Shown one piece after another: positions 36,749 through 48,558 of a stretch of DNA of 64,000 bases. How positions within the stretch are numbered: position 1 is the stretch's first letter; each line of letters begins with the position of its first letter. Origin of the DNA: Diaporthe sp. PMI_573 (Eukaryota; Ascomycota; Sordariomycetes; Diaporthales; Diaporthaceae). The notes beneath the pieces were generated by a model. That model saw only the letters and a list, made by a program, of their open reading frames with translations. It did not search any database and was not told the DNA's origin. The DNA is taken from assembly GCA_021399435.1 (NCBI GenBank), contig JAJTUP010000001.1, positions 1,240,001 through 1,304,000 of the forward strand, written 5' to 3'. A program made the translations under genes and the position numbers.

Positions 36749-39226
36749 TCAAGACACGGGAGGCTCTGGGCCATGGGCCAAGGACGCAGCGCCTTCCCCT
36801 TCCTGCGGCACTTCCTGCGGCACTGCCTGCGGGTAAATCTCCCGAAGAAAAGCCCGTACCTCTTGAGAAGGCTCAGGTAGCGGCTCCTCGGGGTCAGTGA
36901 GGAACCTCAACACCCTCCATATCTGCGCCCTGGCGTTATCGCCATATCTCGGAAGGTATTCGTGAGGGAGCTGCAGTAGCTTCCTGCACACCGAGGACTC
37001 GTCCAACATACCCGGCGTCCCGGGAGCATCCGTCTCCGAGATGAGCCAGCGGAGGATGGCGGACTGGGGATACAGCTCAAGCTCGTTGGGCTGCCTGGTG
37101 GATGTCCTCCTCGCACGTTGATGTCGCTCTCGGAGGCGGCTGTAGAAACTTCCGTGGTGGAAGGAGAGGGGTGAGGCGATTGCCCGGGGTTCTCGGTACC
37201 ACCATCCATGGCCACCGCAGCTGCTGGTGTTATCATCGGTGGTGTTTTCGTCGGCGTGGTCATCATCGGTATCCGCCCTGGAGGACAGCTCGTTCTCGTC
37301 CATGCTGGTATTAACGAGAGTGAAGCTGCTTTCGGAAGGGGTCCCATTTGGTGCCGTCAAGGTGTCGTCCTCTTTTTCCCATCCCGAGATTCCCGGAGGC
37401 CTCTGGAATATTGGAGTCCGACCGCGGTCATCAGCCATGTCACCTGGAGCAGATGGCTCCCGTCCGTCATCACTAATTAAGGACGGGCAGTCACTGTCTC
37501 CGGGACGGCGATTTGGATTCACAGGGATCTTGGATGGCAAGGTGAGCGTTGAGCCATCATCAACAGGAGTTCGTCTCTGTGTTGGGTCATTGAGACAGAA
37601 ATATCCCGGCTTGTGCTCCAAGGGAGAGAACTGCTTTTTCTTCGTGGCCCATTGATCATCGTTGGTGGACACCATGGAGTGCTGCTCAAGCTTTCCTGGA
37701 GGAATCACCCGGGAGAGCTCTGGAACAAGAGCGTGACCAGCATCTTGGTTGGACTCGTGGCCATTCGTCTCCAGTTTTCGCACTAGCTGTCTAAACCTCT
37801 CGTCCTCCCCTGATTTGCTGGAAACCTGGCCAACAGGGCGCGTGGGTGGGATGGCTGTATGCTCTTCCGCTCCTGGGACAGTCTTGGGAGTATTGGATTG
37901 CTGACGGCCTCTCTTCGGAAATACAGTCTCTGCAGCAGCATCGATATCTGGACTGCTTGATTCACGAGACTGTGCGCCATCTGTCCACATGCTGCTGCGG
38001 CGTGAGGATCTGGCCACAGCTCCAGCTGAGGACATCAGATCTGCCTCCACGGAACTCAGGGAATCAATGTTGAAAGCCCGTGATTCCTTTGTGGAGACCT
38101 TGACCAACCTTGCCTCTCCGGGCTTGGTCATCTTGACTGCTTGTGCTTGGCCTAGCACAAAGTTGTCTCTGTATGGTCGGTCTCCTGGGCTTCCGGGGTC
38201 AAGGGGTGATTGCTGGCCCAACGGCTTACGCCTATAGCCTGAGTTTGTGAGCTTCAGTAGTCGGGCGTCATCCTCGTGTGATGCCTGGCGCGGCCGGGCG
38301 GCTTTCTCAGCCTGCCTCTTTTGCGCTCGAAGGTTGGACTTTCTTTGTAGTTTCGCCATGAATGAATTGACGAGGCCAGGCTTGTTTTGCTCCTCTATGT
38401 TATTGTGAAAGGTGCTGAGATCTCGTCTCGATAGTGGCAGCAGTGATCCGTGGCGTACACTGCTCGAGTGGAAATGGAGAAACTCCGCTTGTTGTGGCAA
38501 CAAATCCGGCGTCTTAAGGGGCTCCACGGGGGCGATTTTCGCTGACACAGCTCCAGCCTGCTTTATACTCGCATTCTCTTCCGAAGCTATCGAGGATCTG
38601 GTGCAGGTGTCTTTGGTATCCGAGCCAATTGTGTGGTCGGTCTTATGGCCATTCTGTTCGCCTGCGCTGTCTTTGTATTCGCCTGTCTCCAACGTCGCCG
38701 CCGCCGTCTGTGCGCTTGCCCCTCGGCTGCCGGGGCAAATCTTAACCACCCCAAGCTGAATCATGCCTGCGGACAGCAGATGGTGGCGTGTGGCGCGATA
38801 GTTCGTCCTGTTCGTATCGTCCTGAGTCGCGACGGTTGAGCAGATAGTTTGTCGTTGAATGGCACCAGCCTCGCGAGACTCGTGGGCGCTGCATTTCCCT
38901 GACTCCAAGTACTGCTTAGAGAGGGAGATCGCCGCGGGCTTTCGTCGCAGGCGATTCGCAGGGCCCGTTGCATTGCGCTCGGTTCTTGCGGTGAGGAGGG
39001 GAGGATTTTGCTCTTGGATCTGAACAGATTGCTCTCTTCTTAGTATTTTCTCTATGGTTTCGTCCCGAACAAGCGACTCATCGTCAGGTCGCTCATGTAG
39101 GCCACTTACGGAGAAGTCCTTCTTGTCCGAGGTCCTCCACCAGACGGGAGACACATCTCGGCCTCGGCCTCCAGCCCTGGGGCCGGTAGGCAAGGTTGCG
39201 TGACTGGCAAACAAATTCATAGTCAT
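36749..39226 (-). CDS. Hypothetical disordered protein, 825 residues
   Basis: One long uninterrupted frame from the ATG at 39226 (MTMNLFASHATL) to 36749. I do not recognise the family. Most of it is low-complexity and charged, rich in Ser, Arg, Glu, Pro and Gln, with basic segments such as FMAKLQRKSNLRAQKRQAEK, typical of disordered regulatory or scaffold proteins. The C-terminal 130 residues look more ordered: SAILRWLISETDAPGTPGM, KLLQLPHEYLPRYGDNARAQ, and RFLTDPEEPLP, followed by a short QEVPQE repeat. No membrane segment or signal peptide. The length of the open frame, over 2.4 kb on one strand in DNA with frequent stops, makes it a real gene. An upstream 5' exon cannot be excluded. Confidence 0.75.
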   Translation of the reverse strand: MTMNLFASHATLPTGPRAGGRGRDVSPVWWRTSDKKDFSVSGLHERPDDESLVRDETIEKILRREQSVQIQEQNPPLLTARTERNATGPANRLRRKPAAISLSKQYLESGKCSAHESREAGAIQRQTICSTVATQDDTNRTNYRATRHHLLSAGMIQLGVVKICPGSRGASAQTAAATLETGEYKDSAGEQNGHKTDHTIGSDTKDTCTRSSIASEENASIKQAGAVSAKIAPVEPLKTPDLLPQQAEFLHFHSSSVRHGSLLPLSRRDLSTFHNNIEEQNKPGLVNSFMAKLQRKSNLRAQKRQAEKAARPRQASHEDDARLLKLTNSGYRRKPLGQQSPLDPGSPGDRPYRDNFVLGQAQAVKMTKPGEARLVKVSTKESRAFNIDSLSSVEADLMSSAGAVARSSRRSSMWTDGAQSRESSSPDIDAAAETVFPKRGRQQSNTPKTVPGAEEHTAIPPTRPVGQVSSKSGEDERFRQLVRKLETNGHESNQDAGHALVPELSRVIPPGKLEQHSMVSTNDDQWATKKKQFSPLEHKPGYFCLNDPTQRRTPVDDGSTLTLPSKIPVNPNRRPGDSDCPSLISDDGREPSAPGDMADDRGRTPIFQRPPGISGWEKEDDTLTAPNGTPSESSFTLVNTSMDENELSSRADTDDDHADENTTDDNTSSCGGHGWWYREPRAIASPLSFHHGSFYSRLRERHQRARRTSTRQPNELELYPQSAILRWLISETDAPGTPGMLDESSVCRKLLQLPHEYLPRYGDNARAQIWRVLRFLTDPEEPLPEPSQEVRAFLREIYPQAVPQEVPQEGEGAASLAHGPEPPVS

Positions 39227-40084
39227 GACCACGGGTGTCTGAACGGTCTAGTCGCAACAAGTTGTCAGCGATGAGCAGATCCCTCTACTGTACTGGTGTG
39301 GTGATGTTTGTTTGTGTATTCCACTGGGACGAGGTTTGCAGTTTTCAGATCTGTTAGGGAGGAACTTGGATCGACTTACCAGGAGAGAAGTTGCCTTGAG
39401 GTGATTTAGAAGTTGACGATTGCCTAGAATAACACTTCCCCTAACCAGACTGCATTTGTTGTGTCAGCAGTGGTACCGCGAACGAACCTTCGCACTGGAG
39501 CAGGATGGGCGGGCCCTGACTACTCGATCGAGATGCAAGGGTATTTGCGATGTGTGGTAATGGGAAGAGATTTTGGGCTGCAACTCAGCATCAACAAAGA
39601 TTGCAGGAGGGGGAGGGGGGGTGGGCCAGGTATCTGTTGATTGTACAGTTTGTTCGGGAACTTCGCGCGACTGTGAAGTCAAGGCTGGCCAAGATCCAAA
39701 CTAGCTTCCATCTGCAGGCAACAGGACCAGGGCCCAGGTAATTTAGACTGGCCTGCGAGAGTAGTACATTCACTTGTTTTATCCAAGGTAAACATTAATT
39801 ATCAGTGCATTATGTGTGTCGGCCCGGGCGACTCGACCTGACTTGTGGGACTGCCACGCGTGGGCAATATTAGAAGAGGGGGACAGACTGCCGCTTGCGC
39901 AGGAAGAACATGAACACAACGTCTTGGTTATCAGTTGAGCTTCCCCGCTGCAAATACTTTACTGTATATCTAAGTCCTGGAGATACTGGCCATCTGTTGT
40001 CTTGACCTTCCCCTGTGGATGCGGTAAGCATGACAGGACATGCCCTGCCTTTACCAGCAAAGCAAATTTCTAATCGACTTGGTG
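39227..40084. other. Intergenic stretch, nothing recognised
   Basis: About 860 bases upstream of the 825-residue gene. Contains a GGGGGAGGGGGGG purine run near 39608-39622. No gene was seen. Confidence 0.6.
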
Positions 40085-41857
40085 CTAACCAGAAGTAGCC
40101 TTCTTCTCACGATTCCAGAATGAGCGCAGCACGAAGAGCATCCCCAACATGCACAAGTCCAGAGCGATGGTCCAGTTGTAGCCGATGAGGTATCTTGGCG
40201 CATCAACGGTCTTCCAGACGCTGGGAATACAGGTCAGCATGTACGAATGTCGCTTGGGTGACCTTGGAACAGAATAGAGACTTACAATAATGGCAGCCAG
40301 GCACCAAATGTGTTTCCGATGGTGTTCATGCTGCTGATCACAATAGCACGCTCCTCCGCATCCCCAGCGCAGATCTCGTTGGCCCACGCATAGATGACAG
40401 CCGCGATGCCGTCAGCCGACCCGGAGAGGAAGAAGGCAAAGAACTTGAGCCCGACGGGGACGTTCCAAATCGCAAGGACGATGCTCGCAAATATGTTCAG
40501 GCCGGCCGTGGCTGCGATCAAAGAGACCTTGGCGTCGTACGCATCAGACAGGATGCCGCAGATGATGGATGCTACGATCGTGACGGCGGGGGAGACGGTG
40601 GTGATGGTGTTGATGGACTCGACGCTGTACCCTTCCTCCTTGAGCCACAGCGGGAGGCCGCTGTTGGAGGAGACGCCGTCGGCCTGCGAGAAGAAGAAGG
40701 CGAACGAGACGAGCACCCAGAAGTGCCAGCCGGACAGGACCGTCTTGACCAGCGACCATGTGAGCGGCTTCCGTGGCTCCCGGTGTTCCTTTGCCATCCG
40801 GGCCTGGGCCAACTCGATCTCCCGTGCTGTGAGGAGGCGCGACTTGCAGTTGTCTGGCTGGCCGGGGAGGGCGAGGAACCCGAGCAGTGCGACTGGGATG
40901 GTGCAGCCAAAGCCTATGCCTGGTCAGCCGCGCGTATAAAGATTACCGCCTGGAACGCAAATAAGACTTACAGATGATATACAGCCATCGCCATCCTTCG
41001 ATGCCATGCTGTCCGTCCAGGGTGGCATGTGCTCCGCTCTGGATGTAGCCGGAGCTCATGCCTCCTATCTGGCTCGCTATGAAGAACAGGGCGCCTCTTC
41101 TGCTGAGCTCGGAGCGCTTGTACCAGCACCCGAGGTACCACTGCACAGCTGGGAAGAAGAGACTCCCGGCAGCACCAACAAAGAAGCGAAGGACATATAG
41201 TTGATGGACATTGGTGACTTTATACTAAGATGTGTCAATACTTCAAACGACGGTCGGCAAGGGCTCGGAAGAGTCTGGGTCCCAGTTAAGGATTACTTAC
41301 TTGGAGCAGCGTGAGAACGCCCCAGATGAGGTCGGCACCGGGAATAAAGTAGGTTGCGGAAAAGCGAGTCATCTAACGGAGCGGTCAATGATGAGCTCCG
41401 GATATGAGCAGAGTTGGGATTTCGCACAAGAACAGTCAAGGGGATTTGCAGTGTGATAAATCCGACCCTACGATATTAATCAGCGATCTGGCCCTTCCGA
41501 CAGGCGACAAAATACATACATGTAAGTTGTGTTCAAGTAGTTCAACTCATTGCCGTACAGCTTCAGGTCCTCCTTCATCCCGCTAACATACGCAGTGCTC
41601 GTCGCCGAGGAGTCCAAGACCTTCGCCCAATACGCCAGGAAGACGAAGATCATGATCAAGCAGTCCAGCTTGATGATGAGCCGGCGTTCCTCCGCTGTGT
41701 CGTCCGGCGCAAACCATTGGTACCATTTCTGCCGGGGCGGACTTGGCGAAAATGCTTGTTCGGCCACTGGGATCTCGCTGGTGTCGGGCGATTTCATCGG
41801 GTACGGCGACTTGTTCGGTACCTCCACGTCCGGCGACTTCTCGGTGCGAATCATCAT
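40085..41857 (-). CDS. MFS transporter, anion:cation symporter (vitamin/pantothenate-like) family
   Basis: Six exons: 41857-41520, 41467-41434, 41372-41301, 41224-40972, 40913-40286 and 40220-40085, giving 486 residues in one frame. The second intron uses the unusual donor GTTCTT; the others are GTATGT or GTAAGT. The N-terminal tail is Pro/Ser-rich and cytosolic. The first helix region has LDCLIMIFVFLAYWAKVLD, and later helices include YFIPGADLIWGVLTLLQ, the loop QADGVSSNSGLPLWL, and the C-terminal YNWTIALDLCMLGMLFVL. This pattern fits the fungal Dal5/Tna1/Liz1/Fen2 group that imports carboxylate vitamins and similar small anions. The substrate is not known. It is the left-hand member of the transporter/regulator/oxidase neighbourhood. 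Confidence 0.85.
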
Positions 41858-42994
41858 ATTGGCACTGCAGGCAAGGCCTCGCACTTATGGAGCCTGAAGG
41901 GGTAATGATATGCACTCAGAATGCTTTGCAGCATGACTGGTTTTAGAGATCTCTCAGTTTTTAATTTGCCGGGGTGAGGAGACGGAGGGATCACGCAATC
42001 GGCTGATTAGATTGCATCCGGACGAGTGGGGGCTTTCCCAAGCCTGCTACATCGCCTGCTCGAGGTCCTTTTGAGAGGGGGAAAAAACTATTCGCCCCGT
42101 ATCCACTTGCTGTCATTAATTTTGATCGCTAGGTCCTACGTTAGTTATGTCTGCGGACTACGTTTGCGCCCTCGAACTGCCTGGTTGAACTGCTTAGGAA
42201 TGTGACCCAATTTGGAGGGCTGCTATCCTCTGATGTTTGGGCTCGAGCGTGTGCTCGACGGCACGAAGGATCCCGACAACCTGTGGATTGGTTGTAGTTG
42301 GCAAGTCTGAAGGATCGCCCTCGAGACCAGCCGTGGTCACCACCTATTCCACACTCGCTCCCAATGTGTCCGTCCACTATTGGGCAATTTCTGAACGCGA
42401 GGGCTGTTCTGTTCGAGACGGTTGAACTTTGCTGGGAAGGGCATGTACTCGGGGTTACGCGATAGATATCTAGAAGGCCATGAGTGGGCTTGCTCGTTGA
42501 GTAACGCAGCAAGGTGATTTCTCATCAATGTGAGGATGGGAATGCTGGCTTAAGCCTCTGAAATACGAAAGTTGGAGGCCAACTGAGTTGTGGCTATATT
42601 TCCGAGGCCAGCGACTCCCAATGTGCGCCATGTCACTCCGAATCCGGTCTGTATGAGGTCGTCGAGGAGTCCCGCATGTGTTCGAAAGCGATGTTGTTGC
42701 TCTCTAGGACCATACGTGCAGCCCCCGTGACGCAAGTAGAGGACAAGGCCTGGTGCTATTGCTGTGGGGCACGCCATTTCGGCGGCGCACTTCTCTTTCC
42801 CCGGCTCTGTCTTCGATCTTGGAACTGACTTTGCGATCGTTCCATGTCTTTGTAGAAGACAACTCGCTTTCGTATGTCATTAGGATGCTGGATACTTCCT
42901 CTTCCATATCTGGGTCTTTTGGAGAACACTGAGAATTTCCTCAGCTGCCGGTGCTCTGACCATTATCTGGTGGCGTGATATATATATACCCAAC
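41858..42994. other. Intergenic stretch containing a relic
   Basis: About 1.1 kb upstream of the MFS gene. Its right part carries the decayed coding copy described at 42550-42915. The rest shows nothing recognisable. Confidence 0.5.
42550..42915 (-). pseudogene. Relic coding fragment, copy A
   Basis: On the minus strand, DPDMEEEVSSILMTYESEL followed by SSTKTWNDRKVSSK lies near 42915-42810. A shifted frame continues with GGCTYGPREQQHRFRTHAGL and LDDLIQTGF down to about 42640. The same order of blocks occurs in another relic at 54.4-54.7 kb, and the DNA is also visibly related. No intact frame or start was found, so it is a decayed copy of a gene I do not recognise. Confidence 0.5.
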
Positions 42995-44854
42995 CTATGA
43001 CGACTCAATGACAGTATTGAATACACGCTCATCGTCTCTGACATGCCTTTTAATACCAAATAGCTGGCCTATCTCTAACCAGAAGCTAGTGGGAGGGCTG
43101 AGAAAGCTTTCCTCGTACAAGTCGACCATAGGGCGTTCCCAAACAAGATCAAGCTCGGTAGGCTTGACCTTTTTAGTGCGCTTGACGAATTTCCATCCTA
43201 AATATAGGATTGGGGACACGAGCTGCATGGTATAGTTTTGGAAGAAAGCCTCGACGTTGAAAGGCTTGAAGACGGTGTAACCGTAGAAGAGGGCGACCAG
43301 GAAAGTCGAGATGGCGCCTAGGTAGGCGCATCCGGGTTGTAGCCACCCGTAGTAAGGCAACGTCTTGCGGTCCAGACCCTGAGCTTTGCATGCCTTGTGG
43401 TAGTTGATGAAGGTTATACACATTGTGAAATAGTCGATCAGACCACAACCGGTAATCAAACTGATCAACCAGGAGATAACCTTGGCCGATCCTTGGTTGA
43501 CTTGAAGGAAGGAAAGGAAGCCAAAGCAGATAACAACCAGGAACGAGTACATAGGAACTCCGGCCTTCGTAGTCTTAGAGAAGATACGCGGTGCGCGGCC
43601 ATCGAGAGCCATTCCATATAGGGTACGCGTGGCACAATAGACATAAGTGTTGCCAGCGGAGAAGATCGAAGTGATCAAAAGGGCGTTGACAATGTGTGGC
43701 AACACACTGATGCCCATATTAGACATAGCAATAACGTAAGGAGAGGCGGCGACAGTGCCTCCATCTCCAGAAGTGCCGAGAAAGACACCCTGGAGCTGGG
43801 AATCGTTCCAGGGCAGGACAATTCCAATGCAGAGAGAGCCCAAGATGAAGAACGCACCAAAGCGCCAGTACACAGTCTTGAAGGCGCCTTTAACGTACGT
43901 TCGGGGTCGCTTGGTCTCAGCTGCCGCAATCGAAATGTATTCGGGCCCGACAATGGTGAAGGCTGCGGACCACAAGCAGGCAAGAAAGCCTTCGAACCGG
44001 CCTAGGTCGCTGGTGGTCGACCTGGAGGGGTTTTCGGCAAAGGCGCCCGGTTTGTTCCAGTAGCGAAAGCCGTATGCGTCTTTCTGCGGATTACCACCCA
44101 CCATGGTGACAAAGGTGAAGGAGAACATAATCATAATCAAAATGACCTTGCCTCCGGAGAGCCAAAATTCGGCCTCGCCGAAGTAGCGTACAGCGGCGAG
44201 GTTTATGACCCTGCAGTTGTAGAGTTAGCTGACAGGCATTCAGAAATATTACATAGAGGTTAGGGAGAGCAAGAAGGCGAAAGGCCTGCGAAATTAAGTC
44301 GACAAGAACCATGACGGGCGAATTCACAGCAGAAAGGAGAAGAGTGGCACGTACGCATAGAGAATAATGCACGCGACACACACTGCAGCGACCGGGATTT
44401 TGTCCGTCCAGTAAGTTAAGACCAAATTTACGGCTGCGATTTCAAAAGGAATGGCGAAGACCTCGAAGAAGAAGAAGTTCCAGCCAACCATGAAACCGAG
44501 GGCATCGTCAAACCAATATCCGGCTATGCGTATAAAGCCTCCAGATACGGGTTGGAGGACCACCATCTCCGTGATGGAATTGTTGACGGAGGCCACCACG
44601 AAGCACCACAGAAAATAGGCAATGAAGAGGGAGCCTGGCCCACCCGCAGCAAGACCGTTGCCAATGCTGATGAAGAGCGCTGTACCAACGGCGCCGCCGA
44701 TGGCCAACAGCTGGATCTGACGGTTACCGAGGTGACGTTGGAGATCGTCGGAGTTGTCGCTAACGGTGCCAGGTTGGGGTCTACTGAAGACAGGAGATAG
44801 ATTGTCATCAGCAGCAGGGAGTTTGCACTCGGTCATCTTGCTGTCGTAGTCCAT
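42995..44854 (-). CDS. Amino-acid permease (APC superfamily, fungal AAT type)
   Basis: Two exons, 44854-44355 and 44210-42995, give 571 residues. The intron is 144 bases (GTACGT donor, CTGCAG acceptor), long for this window, and joins ILYA to VINLAAVRYFGEAEFW. The N-terminal tail ends LQRHLGNRQIQLLAIGGAVG, the family signature before helix 1, followed by GTALFISIGNGLAAGGPGS. About twelve helices are visible, with VVLQPVSGGF between helices 2 and 3 and EYISIAAAETKRPRTYV after helix 6, both typical of proton-coupled amino-acid permeases. It should import an amino acid across the plasma membrane. Its neighbours, a Zn2Cys6 regulator and two FAD oxidases, suggest an imino or N-methyl amino acid as substrate; that is inference. 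Confidence 0.93.
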
Positions 44855-45437
44855 TGCTAGGCATGGAACAGTAATGGAAGATTAAGGGAAGAAAAGGTGT
44901 TGTCAAACTGTGGATGCAATGTGGAAATCAATACTCGATGCCATGGGCCGGGGAAGTAGGGTGTACTTATTAGGGCACCGACTGAGAGTATGTCGAGCCA
45001 GTCATGCATCGATCAAAGGTCAGACCTGTACCGCGGGCTTGGATTGTATCAGGAACTTTGGTGACTAGACGTCGTCCGGGAAGGCATGCGTTGATCGGCT
45101 AGGAATCCGAATCTTTCCAACGTTGCCCACGGTCCATGCGGAAACGTCTCCGACTGGGAAAGTAAAGGGATCGCCCAGCCATATTGCACTAAAAAGGGGG
45201 AGTTGCGATCAGCACCGTCGACAGACAATGCGCAATGCAGTGAATGAGAGAATGCCACAAAGTGCGCATGACTGCCCCAGTAACGGTTGAAATTGAAGCG
45301 AATTGGCCCAAGTCATTTCTTAATTTATATACATACTCCAGACGTCAAACCGAGCCCAGCTGATCGCAAACTCGGAAACTCCTCGAGAATGATGCCATGC
45401 CAACTGAGAGCTCCAGCGATGCATCATCGCTGCCTTC
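44855..45437. other. Promoter region of the permease
   Basis: About 580 bases between the permease start and the regulator stop codon, both on the minus strand. A direct CGG-N6-CGG pair at about 45130-45143 could be a zinc-cluster protein site, but such pairs are common. No gene seen. Confidence 0.45.
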
Positions 45438-47811
45438 TCATTGATCCAGCAAATCAAAATCGCCTATGGTTAACGCGTCCGCCAGATCCATGATGCCATC
45501 ATCTGGAACGCCGTTGCTCGGAACAAATGCATCAAAAAAGAGAATGGCGTCGTCGAGGGCCGACTGTTGGCCCGCTGGCATGTCCCTCATCGCCGCCATA
45601 CGAGGATCGTACGTTTCGTTGAGGCTTGTACATTCCGCGGCCTGCTGGGTCCGTTGATGTAGTAGTTCTTCCATTCGTTCGATCTCCAACCTCCGCAAAG
45701 TTGCTTGCGAATTTCCTCGGGCCGCAATGGTGGCAATGACGTCTTTGGCATTCTGTATGGTGTCGCTCGGCGAAAGGATTCGAGGACAGACATAGCCGGC
45801 CATGATCAAGGCAAGGGTGGCCGAGTAGCCGCACTCGAGATCAAATGGGAGGAAAGTGTCTGCACCCAAGCGATTAGGGGCTTGTTTCAAGGGCGAATTA
45901 GCCACTCACCGAGAAGATTATATGCCCTAAGCTGCTCAAGGATATGTACTGCCCGCATAGCTGAATCTACGCAAACCTGGACAAGTCCCATCAGTGCCAT
46001 TGACGGCGGGGCGGCGGGTGGATTGCGCGAGGTCTCGAAACGCATCTTAAGTAGACAAAATAAGACAGGCCGGCAGGTGAGAACGATGCACTAATTTTGT
46101 CAGTGATTCGCTCACAGTCGGCTGGATGAATGAGTGAATGGGCCGTTGGACGGATGAATGGAGAGGGTTTTCCTCCTTACCTGGTGATATGCTAGTTCTA
46201 AATGAGCAGCCACTCGCGATATCTCACCAAACAAGCTCTCCGAGTACTGTTTGATGTCCTTGCCAATATCCACTGCCCCTTTCAGGATTCTCTGAGTGGC
46301 TGTAACAAAGGACTTTCGGTCGTTCTCCGTGGACCGGTAGACCCCTGTGGGAAGTCAATTAAGGGACCATGATTGGACTTGCAGAAAGTCTCACGCTTGA
46401 TAGAAAGGCCCAGAAGTTGGCAGATCTTCACATGTAGCAACAAAGCAGTGCCATCTTCGTCCCCTGGCGAAGGATTTGGCTGGGGACTTTTGATGTCGAA
46501 GTCATTCAGGAAATTGGGAAGGCCGGTGTTCGAAGTTAGCTTCTGGTTCAGCGCATACACCGTCCACCAGATGCGGCGCCCTCTCTCAACATTCTGAGAG
46601 CCAACTATGCTCTCCTGCAAGTCAAGATGTAGGGCGTAGAGATGAGCCATGCGCAGAGCAAGACCGATCTATAGTGCACTATCAGTCGCAGCCTAGACAT
46701 GTTCTCTGTTGTAGCTCACATATGAGATAGCTGCTCTTCGGTGATCAATGCACTGAAGATAAAGGGCAATACAGCATAACATTTCTGGTGTTTCGAGCGG
46801 TTCGTCGGCAAGATATGTCATGTCGGGCATCAGAGATAAAGCCCGCTGGAAGTACTGGGGTACTTGGAACCGCCAGGGTCCTTCTAGGCGTTCGTGAGGA
46901 TCCAACGCCTTCCCAAAGGCCATGAGGACCAGGTAGTGAATGTACCAGACGGGATTCGCCGAGCTATATGCTACGGCGTCCTTGTAGAAGGCGTTCAGGT
47001 GAGAATTGAAGTCCAATTCATCAAACAGATAGAACAGAGGTTGGGTTCTGAACTTGACACACTGCAGGTAGTGCAGTGCAATGCCTTTGGATGGCAGCCC
47101 CGAGATATCGGGTTTCACCAGAGGCAATATGGCGTGTAGCTCCGCCTTGTATGCTGAGCCATCGAAGCTGGGAAAGAATTCGGGCGAGGGATTCGAGAGC
47201 GACGGTTGTTGCAGCACCTGGAGCACCTGCTGCGTGAATGCATAGGCAGAAGAGTGTCCCAGGTATCGAAGCTGTCCGGAGCTCTCCTGTATGAATGCTG
47301 GCCTTTCCGGTACCAGGGGGTTGGCGATGCCGTTGTGCTCTACATCCTCGGCATCCTGGATATCAAAGTGATCACCCGGTGAATCACGTATGGATGGTTG
47401 TGAATCTGGCAACGCGTCACTCCGCTGCGTTGACGCTGGGTCGTGGGTAGCATCGCTAATGTCGGCCCCCGTGTCATTGGTGCGAAATGGAGCCAACTGT
47501 TCTTGTCGCCCTCCGGATTCTATGTGCAATCTCTCGTGGCGTGCCTCACCTTGGCTTTCCAGCTGGGCGACTCGGCTTCTGAGCTCATACAATTCCCTGC
47601 GAAACGAGGTCAGCCGATAAATTCTTGCAGTTCCTTTACCTTGGTGTGTCAGGTACTTTTCTGAAATGAGGATTTGCTTATCGTCTGCTCCAAATTCACA
47701 TCGCAGTCCTCGTGCCCGGCATGTTCGGCAGGGCGGCAGTCCGGAGCACTTTATTTTGTGCTTCCTGCACCTCTGACACGCACTTTGCACTCTCGTACGA
47801 CCACGGTGCAT
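45438..47811 (-). CDS. Zn2Cys6 transcription factor with fungal-specific regulatory domain
   Basis: Five exons: 47811-46720, 46668-46395, 46344-46181, 46090-45910 and 45859-45438, giving 710 residues. The start gives MHRGRTRV right before the binuclear zinc cluster with Cys 12, 15, 22, 28, 31 and 38 (CQRCRKHKIKC, then CRTCRARGLRC). A coiled-coil-like linker LYELRSRVAQLESQ follows near residues 85-100. The middle homology region includes AISYIGLALRMAHLYALHLD and ERGRRIWWTVYALNQKL, the usual signature of the fungal-specific TF domain. The C terminus is acidic (DDGIMDLADALTIGDFDLLD), a probable activation domain. It most likely controls the flanking permease and oxidases. All five exons keep frame with ordinary splice sites; the exon 2-3 intron is only 50 bases. 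Confidence 0.92.
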
Positions 47812-48558
47812 TATAATCGTTCGGAGTGCGCATCTCCTGCAGCCTGCGAGGTCAACAGTGTTGAGAAGACGGTGCGGGGCGTGCCCACGTTCATATAACA
47901 AATAGGTCTTATCTTCCCCGCTCCAGGCTTTTGACCGTTCACGTTCTCGTGCCGTCGGACGCACGCAACCCTGTCGGCCCAGCGTAGCCAGGACTACATC
48001 CGTTATACAATTGTATTAAATTCAGCTTATGATGTTTTGACAGAATCTATCTGATCCAGGACCCTAATATTATCACCGGTACTATTTGTCGTGAGGCAAG
48101 ATTTGTATCCGGTATTACCACTGAGGGTTAGGGCAGAGAGAGGTATTGAAACTCTGCACTGCGTGAAGGGTAGTATGTGACGAATTCTGGTAGTTGAGAT
48201 TATCATAACGTGTTGGTCCTTTGGCTTTTTGCTTCCTCTTCGCTATTGTCAGCCAGTCGAGAGAAAGTCCAGATATGACTGTTCTCTGGCAAGGGCAATG
48301 GCACTAAGTATAAAAGAGAAGACATCGTGCTGAAGCTTGGATAAATAACTGTCAATTTGGTAGGGTTCACATGAAGAGTAAAAACTGTTACGCCGTTATA
48401 TTGTCCAGAAGGTTATCGAGTCTATGACTTCATATAAGAACAAGACTGAACAATGAGGCCTACTCAAAACTTCCGCGGTCCGTGTGGACCAGGCTTTGCC
48501 CCGATATGGCTCGAAGAGGCGAGAGACTGGCGCTGAAACTAGAGCCAGATTGTGCCTT
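47812..48558. other. Promoter region of the Zn2Cys6 regulator
   Basis: About 750 bases between the regulator start and the stop codon of the first FAD oxidase. CCGTCGG at 47952-47958, an everted CCG-N-CGG pair, is a plausible zinc-cluster binding site about 140 bases upstream of the regulator start. The rest shows nothing recognisable. Confidence 0.4.
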
